Source of the DNA: Maricaulis sp965228215
Lineage (GTDB): Bacteria > Pseudomonadota > Alphaproteobacteria > Caulobacterales > Maricaulaceae
NCBI GenBank assembly: GCA_965228215.1
Contig: OZ245800.1
Coordinates: 1,364,001 to 1,428,000 of the forward strand
Length of the DNA stretch: 64,000 bases
Reading direction: 5' to 3'
Position numbers and translations under genes: made by a program. The notes below the pieces were generated by a model, which was not told where the DNA came from, ran no database searches, and saw only the letters and a list, made by a program, of their open reading frames with translations. This document shows, in pieces, positions 28,338 through 35,621 of the stretch (position 1 is its first letter; the number at the start of each line of letters is the position of its first letter).

Positions 28338-29015
28338 ATGCGTCTGCTCCGCCACTGGCCCCTCGACCCATTCTCCAGACAAGTCCGCATCGTGCTCGAC
28401 GAGAAATCGCTCAAGCACAAGCTGGAGACCGAAGAGCCGTGGAACCGGCCCGACAGCCTGCTGGCCGTCAATCCGGCTGGTACGACGCCGGTGCTGGAAG
28501 ACCAGTCCGGCGGCGGTCAGCGCATCATCGTCGAGGCCCGGGCAATCCTGGAATACATCGAGGAGACCACGCCCAGCCCCTGCCTTCTGCCCGGTGGTCC
28601 GGCCGAGCGCGCCGAGGCGCGTCGCCTGCAGGACTGGTTCGATCGCAAGTTCGACGGGGAGGTGAATGCCTATCTCCTTCACGAGAAGCTGGAGAAACGC
28701 GCCCAGGGCCTCGGCGCGCCCGATCCGTCGGCGATCCGCGCCGGGCGGGATCACCTGCGCTGGCATCTCGATCACATGGCCTGGCTGCTTGAAAAGCGCG
28801 ACGGCCTGGCCGGGCCGCGCTTCACGCTCGCAGACATCGCGGCAGCGGCGCACCTGTCCTGTGTGGACTATCTCGGTGACGTGCCGTGGGATGAGTTCGA
28901 CAGCGTCAAACACTGGTATCAGCGCGTGAAATGCCGTCCCGCCATGCGCGGCGTCCTGGAAGACCGCTTGCCCGGCGTCGCCCCCTCGGAGCACTATGCG
29001 GACCTGGATTTCTAG
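28338..29015 (+). CDS. Glutathione S-transferase family protein
   Basis: The 225-residue protein has an N-terminal thioredoxin-like GST domain starting MRLLRHWPLDPFSRQVRIVLDEK, where the first loop carries a Ser/Arg rather than the classic Cys. The NPAGTTPVLED and EARAILEYIEE segments bind glutathione. The C-terminal all-alpha domain contains GPRFTLADIAAAAHL. The substrate is unknown. It sits 11 bases upstream of queG, so the two are probably one transcript, a pairing I have seen in alphaproteobacteria but whose meaning is unclear. Confidence 0.88.
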   Translation: MRLLRHWPLDPFSRQVRIVLDEKSLKHKLETEEPWNRPDSLLAVNPAGTTPVLEDQSGGGQRIIVEARAILEYIEETTPSPCLLPGGPAERAEARRLQDWFDRKFDGEVNAYLLHEKLEKRAQGLGAPDPSAIRAGRDHLRWHLDHMAWLLEKRDGLAGPRFTLADIAAAAHLSCVDYLGDVPWDEFDSVKHWYQRVKCRPAMRGVLEDRLPGVAPSEHYADLDF

Positions 29016-29026
29016 AGACCGCATCC

Positions 29027-30175
29027 GTGCCGCCAGACCCGAAACAGATCGCCCTCGACGCCGGTTTTACCGCGGCGCGCATCTGCCGTGCGGACGAGGC
29101 GTGGGACGCGGCCGACCGGCTTTCTCACTTTGTGGCCGAGGGTTATCACGGCACCATGGGCTGGATGGAAGACACGCTGGAAAGGCGGCGTCATCCGAAT
29201 GCGATGTGGCCGGACGCCCGGTCCGCGGTTGTCGTGGCCCAGAATTACGGCCCCGACATCGACCCGCTTGCCGGTCTCGAACGCACGTCCGAAGCGGTCA
29301 TCTCGGTCTATGCGCAGAATGCCGATTATCACGATCTGATGAAAAAGCGCCTCAAGCGTTTTGCGCGGGAATTCGTCGCGCAGACGGGTGAGGAGGTGAA
29401 GGTCTTCGTCGATACGGCGCCGCTGATGGAAAAACCGCTCGCGGGCAAGGCCGGGCTGGGTTGGCAGGGCAAACATACTAATCTCGTCAGCCGCGAATTC
29501 GGTTCCTGGCTCTTTCTCGGCGTGATGCTGACAACGGCCGAACTGGAAGCGGACGCCCCGGAGGAGGATCATTGTGGCTCCTGCACGGCCTGTCTCGATA
29601 TCTGCCCGACCGATGCTTTCCCGGCGCCATACCAGCTCGATGCGCGGCGCTGCATCTCCTATCTGACGATCGAGCATCGCGGCCCGATACCGGACGAGTT
29701 CCGCAAACCCATGGGCAATCGTATCTACGGCTGTGATGACTGCCTGGCCGTGTGTCCGTGGAACAAGTTCGCGCGCGTCACCGAGGAAACGGCCTTCCAT
29801 CCGCGACCGGAACTGAAAGGGCCGCTTCTGGCGGAATTGGTAGCGCTGGATGATGCGGGTTTCCGCCAGGTCTTCACGGCGTCGCCGGTCAAGCGGATCG
29901 GTCGCGAACGCTTCATCCGCAATGTGCTGCTCGCCATCGGCAATTCGGGCGATGCAGACCTGTTCGATCCGGCTGCAACCCTGCTTGGCGACGCTTCGCC
30001 GGTCCTGCGCGGCGCGGCGGTCTGGGCCCTGCTGGAACTGGATCCTGAGCGGGCGGCAAACCTTGTTCCGGCGGTCGAGGCGGACAAGACAGTCCAGGCC
30101 GAATGGTGTCGTATAAAAACTCTTGGTGAGTATTCAGACGCCGTTATCCATTTTTCAAACTCTTCATCGGCATAA
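29027..30175 (+). CDS. queG: Epoxyqueuosine reductase QueG
   Basis: QueG reduces epoxyqueuosine in tRNA to queuosine using cobalamin and two 4Fe-4S clusters. The 382-residue protein shows the paired cluster motifs CGSCTACLDICPTDAF and CDDCLAVCPWNKFA, the upstream NYGPDIDPL region and a C-terminal HEAT-like repeat (VLRGAAVWALLELDP). I chose the GTG at 29027, which gives the family length; the frame is open further upstream, but that part belongs to a shadow frame of the GST gene. The C-terminal 18 residues are unlike typical QueG ends. The GGDEF gene follows 67 bases on. Confidence 0.92.
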   Translation: MPPDPKQIALDAGFTAARICRADEAWDAADRLSHFVAEGYHGTMGWMEDTLERRRHPNAMWPDARSAVVVAQNYGPDIDPLAGLERTSEAVISVYAQNADYHDLMKKRLKRFAREFVAQTGEEVKVFVDTAPLMEKPLAGKAGLGWQGKHTNLVSREFGSWLFLGVMLTTAELEADAPEEDHCGSCTACLDICPTDAFPAPYQLDARRCISYLTIEHRGPIPDEFRKPMGNRIYGCDDCLAVCPWNKFARVTEETAFHPRPELKGPLLAELVALDDAGFRQVFTASPVKRIGRERFIRNVLLAIGNSGDADLFDPAATLLGDASPVLRGAAVWALLELDPERAANLVPAVEADKTVQAEWCRIKTLGEYSDAVIHFSNSSSA

Positions 30176-30242
30176 CGTATGCAATCTTGCCGGACACCAG
30201 TTCTGCTGGCCCGGCTCTTTGAAGCCTTCAACCGCCGATGCC

Positions 30243-31211
30243 ATGACGGATACGGGAAACAGCGACGGACAGGATTTTGCGGATCAGATCTCGGTTCTGA
30301 TCTGTGAGAGCAGCCAGGTCCAATTGCGCATCCTTTCCCAGGCGGTCGAGGAGGCAGGCTACGCGGTCCAGACGGCAACAAATGCCGAAGAGGCCCTGGA
30401 ACTTCTCAAACTCATGCCGTCGGACATTTTCCTGACGGGTATCGAGGTGGGCAAGGTCAACGGGCTGGAGGCCTGCTGGTCCCTGAAATCCAACGCCGAC
30501 ACGGAGTCGATCTACACGATCGTCATCACGGCCTCCGGACAGGAGCGCCGGCTGGAGGAATCACTCGACGCCGGCGCCGATGACTTCATCCGGAAGCCGG
30601 TGAACATGACCGAGCTGAGGGCCCGCCTGCGTGCGGCCTCGCGCCTTGTTCGCATGCAGAAGCAATTCCGCCGCCTCGCCGAGACTGATGCCCTGACCGG
30701 CGCCGCCAATCGCCGCGCATTCATGCAGTATCTGGAGATGCAGTCGGAGAAGGCGCGACGGCACGAGACACCGGTGTCGGTCGTGATGATCGATCTCGAT
30801 CACTTCAAGTCGGTCAACGACACCTACGGACACGCGACAGGCGACCGGGTCCTGATCCAGACCGTCAGGGAAGTGCAGTCCTGCCTGCGGGATCGCGACC
30901 TGCTGGGCCGGCTGGGCGGCGAGGAATTCGCCGTCGTCCTACACGATACCCAGCTGGAACAGGCCGCCATGGTCGCCGAACGCATTCGCGAGACGATCGA
31001 GCGCATGAAGGTCGAGAATGATGACGGCGAGCGTTTCCCGGTGACCGGGAGTTTCGGCGTGGCTTCGGTGCAGCTCAAGCATGGGCTGGATACGCCAGAC
31101 AGCCTGCTGCAGGCCGCCGACGAGATGCTCTATTTTTCCAAGCAGAATGGCCGCAATCGCGTCACGCTTGCGAAGCCGGGGCCCGACACGGCGCTGCGTG
31201 AAGCCGGCTGA
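30243..31211 (+). CDS. Degenerate receiver - GGDEF diguanylate cyclase (PleD-like)
   Basis: The 322-residue protein has a receiver-like domain (residues 16-130) joined to a GGDEF domain (about 140-310). The GGEEF signature is at 225-229 and the inhibitory RxxD site is R216-D219, so it is probably an active, product-inhibited c-di-GMP synthase. In the receiver, CheY-type spacing puts Gly66 at the phospho-aspartate position and Cys21/Glu22 at the acidic pair, while Thr96 and Lys118 are intact, so phosphorylation looks impossible. I chose the ATG at 30243; a longer frame from 30123 is out of family. It is convergent with the next gene. Confidence 0.88.
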   Translation: MTDTGNSDGQDFADQISVLICESSQVQLRILSQAVEEAGYAVQTATNAEEALELLKLMPSDIFLTGIEVGKVNGLEACWSLKSNADTESIYTIVITASGQERRLEESLDAGADDFIRKPVNMTELRARLRAASRLVRMQKQFRRLAETDALTGAANRRAFMQYLEMQSEKARRHETPVSVVMIDLDHFKSVNDTYGHATGDRVLIQTVREVQSCLRDRDLLGRLGGEEFAVVLHDTQLEQAAMVAERIRETIERMKVENDDGERFPVTGSFGVASVQLKHGLDTPDSLLQAADEMLYFSKQNGRNRVTLAKPGPDTALREAG

Positions 31212-31214
31212 CCC

Positions 31215-31880
31215 TCAGCTTTCGCCGGCGAGCCGGCGTGCTTCCAGAATCCGACCGCGAAGAACCAGGATGTCGATATCCTCGGGTGCGCGCATCCGTG
31301 CCTCCTCGATATCGGCGAGTGCGGCCTCGCGGTCACCACCTTCCAGCCGGGCCTGGGCGCGCATCGACCAGCTTTCGGCCAGGTAGGGCGCCGTATCCAC
31401 CAGGATTTCCGCATCGCGGTTCAGGGCCTGCCAATCACCCAGGTCGAGATTGGCTTTGGCCCGGGCGATCAGAAGATGCGGGTTTTCGGGCGCCAGGGTC
31501 AGACCAGTCGAATAACTTGCGACCGCTTCCTCGGACCGTCCCGCGCGTGACCAGGCCTCTCCGGCGGCGACCAGTTGTGCAAGCCGGGTCGCCTGGCTGT
31601 TGCCCGGGCGCGGGATGATGGCGAGATCGTCGAGAATGGCGGCGCCCACTTCCATCTCGCCAAGCGCGATCAGGGACAGGGCCTCGCAATGGCGTGCCGG
31701 CCAGCCACCGCCCTGCATGCGCCAGGTCTGTGCTTCCTCGAGGGCGTCGTCGGCATCCCGCTCGACCCGGTCGAGACAGGCAGAGAAGCGCACCTGTTCG
31801 GCAACAGCCCCGGTCGGCTGGGCGTGAAGCGCGGACGTGAGAAGGAATGCGCCGGTGAGGGCGGTCGAGAGAAGACGCAT
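31215..31880 (-). CDS. Secreted tetratricopeptide-repeat protein of unknown function
   Basis: The 221-residue protein has a signal peptide (MRLLSTALTGAFLLTSALHAQ), then one or two conserved cysteines (near the ACLDRVERD and RHCEALS segments) and TPR-like helix pairs in the second half, such as SWSMRAQARLEGGDREAALADIEEARMRAP. TPR domains mediate protein contact, so a periplasmic adaptor role is likely. The start at 31880 gives a clean signal peptide; the frame extends to 31919. It converges on the GGDEF gene, four bases apart. Confidence 0.75.
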   Translation of the reverse strand: MRLLSTALTGAFLLTSALHAQPTGAVAEQVRFSACLDRVERDADDALEEAQTWRMQGGGWPARHCEALSLIALGEMEVGAAILDDLAIIPRPGNSQATRLAQLVAAGEAWSRAGRSEEAVASYSTGLTLAPENPHLLIARAKANLDLGDWQALNRDAEILVDTAPYLAESWSMRAQARLEGGDREAALADIEEARMRAPEDIDILVLRGRILEARRLAGES

Positions 31881-32104
31881 GAAAGAACTCGGGGATGGAA
31901 TTCGTCGGGGGTGACGCAACTCATACTAGGCCAGCGCATGCGTCCGGTCGAATCCTGATCTGTCATTGCTCATTACCATTCCGATAGGATTTCGAACGAA
32001 ACTCACCGCGGCGTCGACGGTGAAAGAAGCAGGGTTTGTCATTGGGTCTTGCTTGTGAAACAAGACGATAGGCGTGGGAGCGAAGAGGGGCGCCCGGTTC
32101 GAGA
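31881..32104. other. Intergenic space before the glycosyltransferases
   Basis: The 224 bases hold no plausible gene. One short hairpin is visible, CTTGT-GAA-ACAAG at 32052-32064, inside a larger repeat of GTCTTG with CAAGAC. I assign it no function. No clear promoter is seen for the glycosyltransferase pair. Confidence 0.4.
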
Positions 32105-33241
32105 ATGATCGTTCTTCAAGTCATACCGCAGCTTGATGCCGGAGGTGCCGAGCGGACGACGATCGAAGTCGCCGAGGCCATCGTGGCAGCGGGCGGCCGT
32201 GCCCTGGTCGCCAGCGAGGGCGGCCGGCTCGAGGCCGAGCTCGCGGCGATCGGCGGAGAACTGTTCCGTCTGCCGGTCGCGTCCAAGAACCCGTTCGCGC
32301 TTTGGCAGAACACCCACCGGATGGTCCGGATCATCATGCGCGAGGGGGTCGACATCATTCATGCCCGTTCGCGGGCTCCGGCCTGGAGCGCGAAATGGGC
32401 GGCCGATCGTACGCCCGCACACTTCGTGACGACCTATCACGGTACCTACAATGCCCGCTCCGGCCTCAAGCGCCGCTACAATTCCGTTATGGCGAAGGGC
32501 GAGCGGGTCATCGCCAATTCCTGTTTCATTCGCGATCACATCATGGCCGAACACGGTCTGGACGCGTCCGATATCACCGTCATCCCGCGCGGTGTCGATC
32601 TCGAGCGTTTCGATCCGGTGGCCGTTGAGCCGGAACGTGTGAACGCACTCGCCCGGGACTGGTCCATCGACCTGTCGACCGACCGGCCGATTGCGCTGTT
32701 TCCAGCGCGCCTCACCGGGTGGAAGGGGCAGCGCGAAGCTCTGCGGGCCATGGGCCAGCTGAAGGCCGAGGGCGCAGACCTGCCGCTCCTCCTGCTGGCC
32801 GGAGACGCCCAGGGGCGGGATGCCTATGTCGAGGAATTGAGAGCGCTGATCGGCGAGCACGCCCTGCAGGACCGCGTGAAGATCGTCGGGCATTGTTCGG
32901 ACATGCCGGCGGCCCTGGCGATGAGTGATCTTGTTCTCACCCCGTCGATCGAACCGGAAGCGTTCGGCCGCACGGCTGCCGAGGCCGGGGCGATGGGCGT
33001 GCCGGTGATCGCCGCCGACCATGGCGGCGCGCGAGAAGTCATAGAAGCCGGCGTGACCGGCTGGCGCGCTCGGCCCGGTGATGTGTCCGACCTGGCCGGT
33101 GTCATCAGGACCGCGATGACCATGCCGGACGAAGCGCGCAAGGCGATGTCTGTCGCAGCCCAGGACCGGGTCCGGGCGAATTTTTCCTCGACCAGCCTGC
33201 AAGCCGCGACTTTGCGCGTCTATCGTGAAGTTCTAGAGTGA
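32105..33241 (+). CDS. Glycosyltransferase family 4 protein
   Basis: The 378-residue GT-B protein transfers a sugar, probably for LPS or envelope polysaccharide. Evidence is the N-terminal PQLDAGGAERTTIE, the DIIHARSRAPAW region, and the C-terminal nucleotide-sugar site with EPEAFGRTAAEAGAMGVPVIAADHGG, which supplies the E(x7)E motif. The exact donor and acceptor cannot be told. It lies four bases upstream of the GT9 gene, so the pair is one operon. It has no nearby LPS biosynthesis genes other than this partner. Confidence 0.88.
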   Translation: MIVLQVIPQLDAGGAERTTIEVAEAIVAAGGRALVASEGGRLEAELAAIGGELFRLPVASKNPFALWQNTHRMVRIIMREGVDIIHARSRAPAWSAKWAADRTPAHFVTTYHGTYNARSGLKRRYNSVMAKGERVIANSCFIRDHIMAEHGLDASDITVIPRGVDLERFDPVAVEPERVNALARDWSIDLSTDRPIALFPARLTGWKGQREALRAMGQLKAEGADLPLLLLAGDAQGRDAYVEELRALIGEHALQDRVKIVGHCSDMPAALAMSDLVLTPSIEPEAFGRTAAEAGAMGVPVIAADHGGAREVIEAGVTGWRARPGDVSDLAGVIRTAMTMPDEARKAMSVAAQDRVRANFSSTSLQAATLRVYREVLE

Positions 33242-33245
33242 CCTG

Positions 33246-34235
33246 ATGAGTGATCCGCAGCGCAATATTGTCTATCTCCTGCATTGGGGCGATCTGACCT
33301 CGACGGTCCGCATGCTGGTGGCCGCGAAAATGATCCGCGAGGCCCATAAGCGTGACCGGATCGTGCTGCTGACCACGCCCGAATACGAGGCCTTTCTCAA
33401 GCATTGTCCCTTCTTCAATTCAGTCGAGATCGACGCGAAACCGGATTCGCGCGCTCTGGCCGGCGTGCGGGACAAGCGCATGAAGGCGATGCATCCCGTC
33501 CGGGTCTATGACCTGGTTGGTGATTCCGATTCCAAGCGCATGAAACGCCTCTTCCGTTTTTCGAAGACGGAATTCATCGCCGTCGAGAATCGCGGTCGCG
33601 AGGACCAGCATCCGGTGGACGTTCTGGCCGGTTCGATCGGCGAGATCACGGGGCTGGGAATTTCAGAATATCCGCTGGGCGGTGCGCCCGCTCCCGATGC
33701 GTCCTGGGTGGACTATCTCGCCAAGAAGTCACGCATGCTGGATCCTGAATATTTCGGCCTGAACGGAGCCTTCGCCCTCCTGGCGCCCGCCGGGGATGGT
33801 GTGAAGGCAACGCTGCGCTGGCCCGCCGAGCGCTGGGCGGCTCTGGCCCATGAACTCCTGCAGGCGGGGGTGACGCCGGCGATTATCGGCGGTCCCGATG
33901 TCCGTGAGGTGGGTCGACATGTGGCGCATGTCTCGCCCGGTGCCCGTGACCTGACCGGCAAGGCCAAGCTCACCCAGCTCTCCGGACTGGCTCGCCGCAC
34001 GCGATTCATCTTTGCCGAGGATACACCGTTGATGCACTTGCTGGTCGCGTCGGGCGCGCCGGCCCTGGCGCTCTATCCCGGCGAGGAGGATCCGACCCTG
34101 CGCGCGCCGCGTGGTGATGAGGCGGTCATCCTGATGCACGCGCCCAGCCTGGCCCAGGTGACGCCGGAAGAGGCGATGAACGCCATGCGGTTTGCCGGCG
34201 GATTCGACGAGGCGCCGGCTCCTGCAATCGCGTGA
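33246..34235 (+). CDS. Glycosyltransferase family 9 protein (heptosyltransferase-like)
   Basis: The 329-residue protein fits the ADP-heptose:LPS heptosyltransferase (GT9) family. It has the C-terminal donor-binding pattern with GKAKLTQLSGLARRTRFIFAEDTPLMHLLVASGAPALALY, including the family TP(L/M)HLA-like motif as EDTPLMHLL, and the phosphate-binding RWPAERWAALAHEL. It probably adds a core sugar to LPS. It directly follows the GT4 gene with a four-base gap. It likely acts with the LptC-A-B export route in outer-membrane assembly. Confidence 0.85.
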   Translation: MSDPQRNIVYLLHWGDLTSTVRMLVAAKMIREAHKRDRIVLLTTPEYEAFLKHCPFFNSVEIDAKPDSRALAGVRDKRMKAMHPVRVYDLVGDSDSKRMKRLFRFSKTEFIAVENRGREDQHPVDVLAGSIGEITGLGISEYPLGGAPAPDASWVDYLAKKSRMLDPEYFGLNGAFALLAPAGDGVKATLRWPAERWAALAHELLQAGVTPAIIGGPDVREVGRHVAHVSPGARDLTGKAKLTQLSGLARRTRFIFAEDTPLMHLLVASGAPALALYPGEEDPTLRAPRGDEAVILMHAPSLAQVTPEEAMNAMRFAGGFDEAPAPAIA

Positions 34236-34409
34236 CAAGTCCGCACCGCAACTGTCCCGCGACCCTTTCAGCGGCAGCTCGGCCTTGCAGATTGTGATCG
34301 ATTGACCATATTTGCCGCCTTTCCGCACCGCAGAGGCCGGATTCCGGCAATTGGGGCTTGATCCCGTGCCGTCGCGGGAGGATTAGTAGAGTACTGTTTA
34401 TTGGCCACC

Positions 34410-34415
34410 AGGGAG
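34410..34415 (+). promoter_or_regulatory. Ribosome binding site deciding the infC start
   Basis: AGGGAG at 34410-34415 lies eight bases before the ATA at 34424. No ATG exists at a plausible position in the infC frame, so this site supports the non-standard start. Confidence 0.7.
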
Positions 34416-34423
34416 AAGCTTCC

Positions 34424-34963
34424 ATAGCCCGCAGACCACATCACGCGCAGCCGCCCAAGAAAGAGGGACCGCGCACCAACAGAGACATTCGTGTTCCGCG
34501 AGTGTTGCTCATCGACGAAAACGGCGAAAAACAGGGCGTCATGCCTGTCGAGGCTGCGCTTGAAGCAGCCGCGGAAGCTGGACTCGACCTTGTCGAAGTG
34601 TCCCCGAACGCCGATCCGCCGGTCTGCAAGATTGTCGATTATGGCAAGCTGAAATACCAGGAACAGAAGAAGAAGGCCGAAGCTCGCAAGAAGCAGAAGA
34701 CGGTCGACATCAAGGAAATCAAGATGCGTCCGAATATCGACGTGCATGATTACCAGGTGAAGACGAAGGCCATGCATCGCTTCTTCGAGGCCGGCGACAA
34801 GGTGAAGGTCACGCTGCGTTTCCGCGGCCGTGAGATGGCTCACCAGGATCGCGGCATGGACATCATGCGACGCGTCAAGGAAGACTTCGACGAGGTCGCC
34901 AAGGTCGAGTTCGAGCCCAAGCTCGAAGGCCGGCTGATGGTAATGGTGATGGCGCCTCGATAG
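34424..34963 (+). CDS. infC: Translation initiation factor IF-3 (apparent ATA start)
   Basis: IF-3 keeps 30S subunits apart and checks start codons. The 179-residue protein has the N-terminal PKKEGPRTNRDIRVPRVLLID, the linker with the KKKAEARKKQKTVDIKEIKMRP helix and the C-terminal domain (DKVKVTLRFRGREMAHQ and KVEFEPKLEGR). The frame has no ATG near the expected N terminus. The ATA at 34424 fits on length and ribosome site and gives ARRPHH, a family-like start. Rare AUU/AUC/AUA starts on infC allow IF-3 to repress itself. A longer frame starting at TTG 34358 is less likely. Confidence 0.93.
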   Translation: MARRPHHAQPPKKEGPRTNRDIRVPRVLLIDENGEKQGVMPVEAALEAAAEAGLDLVEVSPNADPPVCKIVDYGKLKYQEQKKKAEARKKQKTVDIKEIKMRPNIDVHDYQVKTKAMHRFFEAGDKVKVTLRFRGREMAHQDRGMDIMRRVKEDFDEVAKVEFEPKLEGRLMVMVMAPR

Positions 34964-34973
34964 GCGCCATTTC
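34949..34973 (+). terminator. Putative terminator hairpin overlapping the infC stop codon
   Basis: ATGGCGCC (34949-34956) pairs perfectly with GGCGCCAT (34963-34970) around TCGATA and is followed by TTT. The stem includes the last sense codons and the stop codon TAG (34961-34963), so translation would interfere with folding. Confidence 0.55.
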
Positions 34974-35053
34974 CCCGACTGCGCGGAAAATGTGACGGAA
35001 GCCTGCCGATTTGACGGCGGTGGCATTCAGTCGCGGTTCACCCCCGAAGGTTT

Positions 35054-35069
35054 GTGATGATTTCATCAC
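35054..35069. promoter_or_regulatory. Perfect 16-base palindrome upstream of the PPC-repeat genes
   Basis: GTGATGA-TT-TCATCAC at 35054-35069 is a perfect inverted repeat with a two-base centre. It lies 67 bases before the start of the first secreted repeat protein. It resembles a dimeric repressor operator and no cognate regulator is adjacent. Confidence 0.45.
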
Positions 35070-35135
35070 CTACACGTGCTCAAATGTGCGCGTGAAACAG
35101 GTCTATCAGGCCTGTTTCCCATTCAGGGGGAATGA

Positions 35136-35603
35136 ATGAATATACGTCTCACCACTGCGATCTTCGCAGCGCTGATCCTGCCGCCGGCAGCCAGCGCCCA
35201 GGACGCGGGAGCCGCGCCGACTTTCGGTGAAGTATCCCTGTCCTCCGGCTTTACGCCGGATCCCTACATGGTCGAATTGCGATCCGGAGGATCCATCGAT
35301 GCCGCCCGCACCCTGGGCGGCAATTGCGTTGGGTTTGTCGCATCGGCCCCGGACTTCGATCTCTATTTCAACGCCGGGTCCCTGCCGCTGATCATCTCGG
35401 TCGCGGCCGCTGCGGACACGACCCTGGTTATCAACGGGCCGGACGGCGAGTGGTATTGCGATGACGACAGTGGAGACGGGCTCAACCCGTCGATCCGTTT
35501 TGCGGCTCCGCAGACCGGGCTCTACGATATCTGGGTCGGTACCTATGCCGACAACTCGCTCCAGGAGGCGACTCTGTCGATCTCCGAACTGGTCAGCCAG
35601 TAG
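35136..35603 (+). CDS. Secreted single-unit PPC-like cysteine-paired domain protein
   Basis: The 155-residue protein has a signal peptide (residues 1-21, ending ASAQ) and one domain of about 125 residues. Its conserved parts are a cysteine in GGNCVG (Cys64), APDFDLYF, DTTLVING, the W-x-C-D-D-D segment (Cys108) with the following NPSIRF, and LYDIWVGTY near the end. This pattern resembles the bacterial pre-peptidase C-terminal (PPC) beta-sandwich. The two cysteines are 44 residues apart and may form a disulfide; the aspartates beside the second could bind calcium. It is 18 bases before a four-unit paralogue. No function is known. Confidence 0.75.
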   Translation: MNIRLTTAIFAALILPPAASAQDAGAAPTFGEVSLSSGFTPDPYMVELRSGGSIDAARTLGGNCVGFVASAPDFDLYFNAGSLPLIISVAAAADTTLVINGPDGEWYCDDDSGDGLNPSIRFAAPQTGLYDIWVGTYADNSLQEATLSISELVSQ

Positions 35604-35621
35604 CGAATGAGGGGAATGGAC

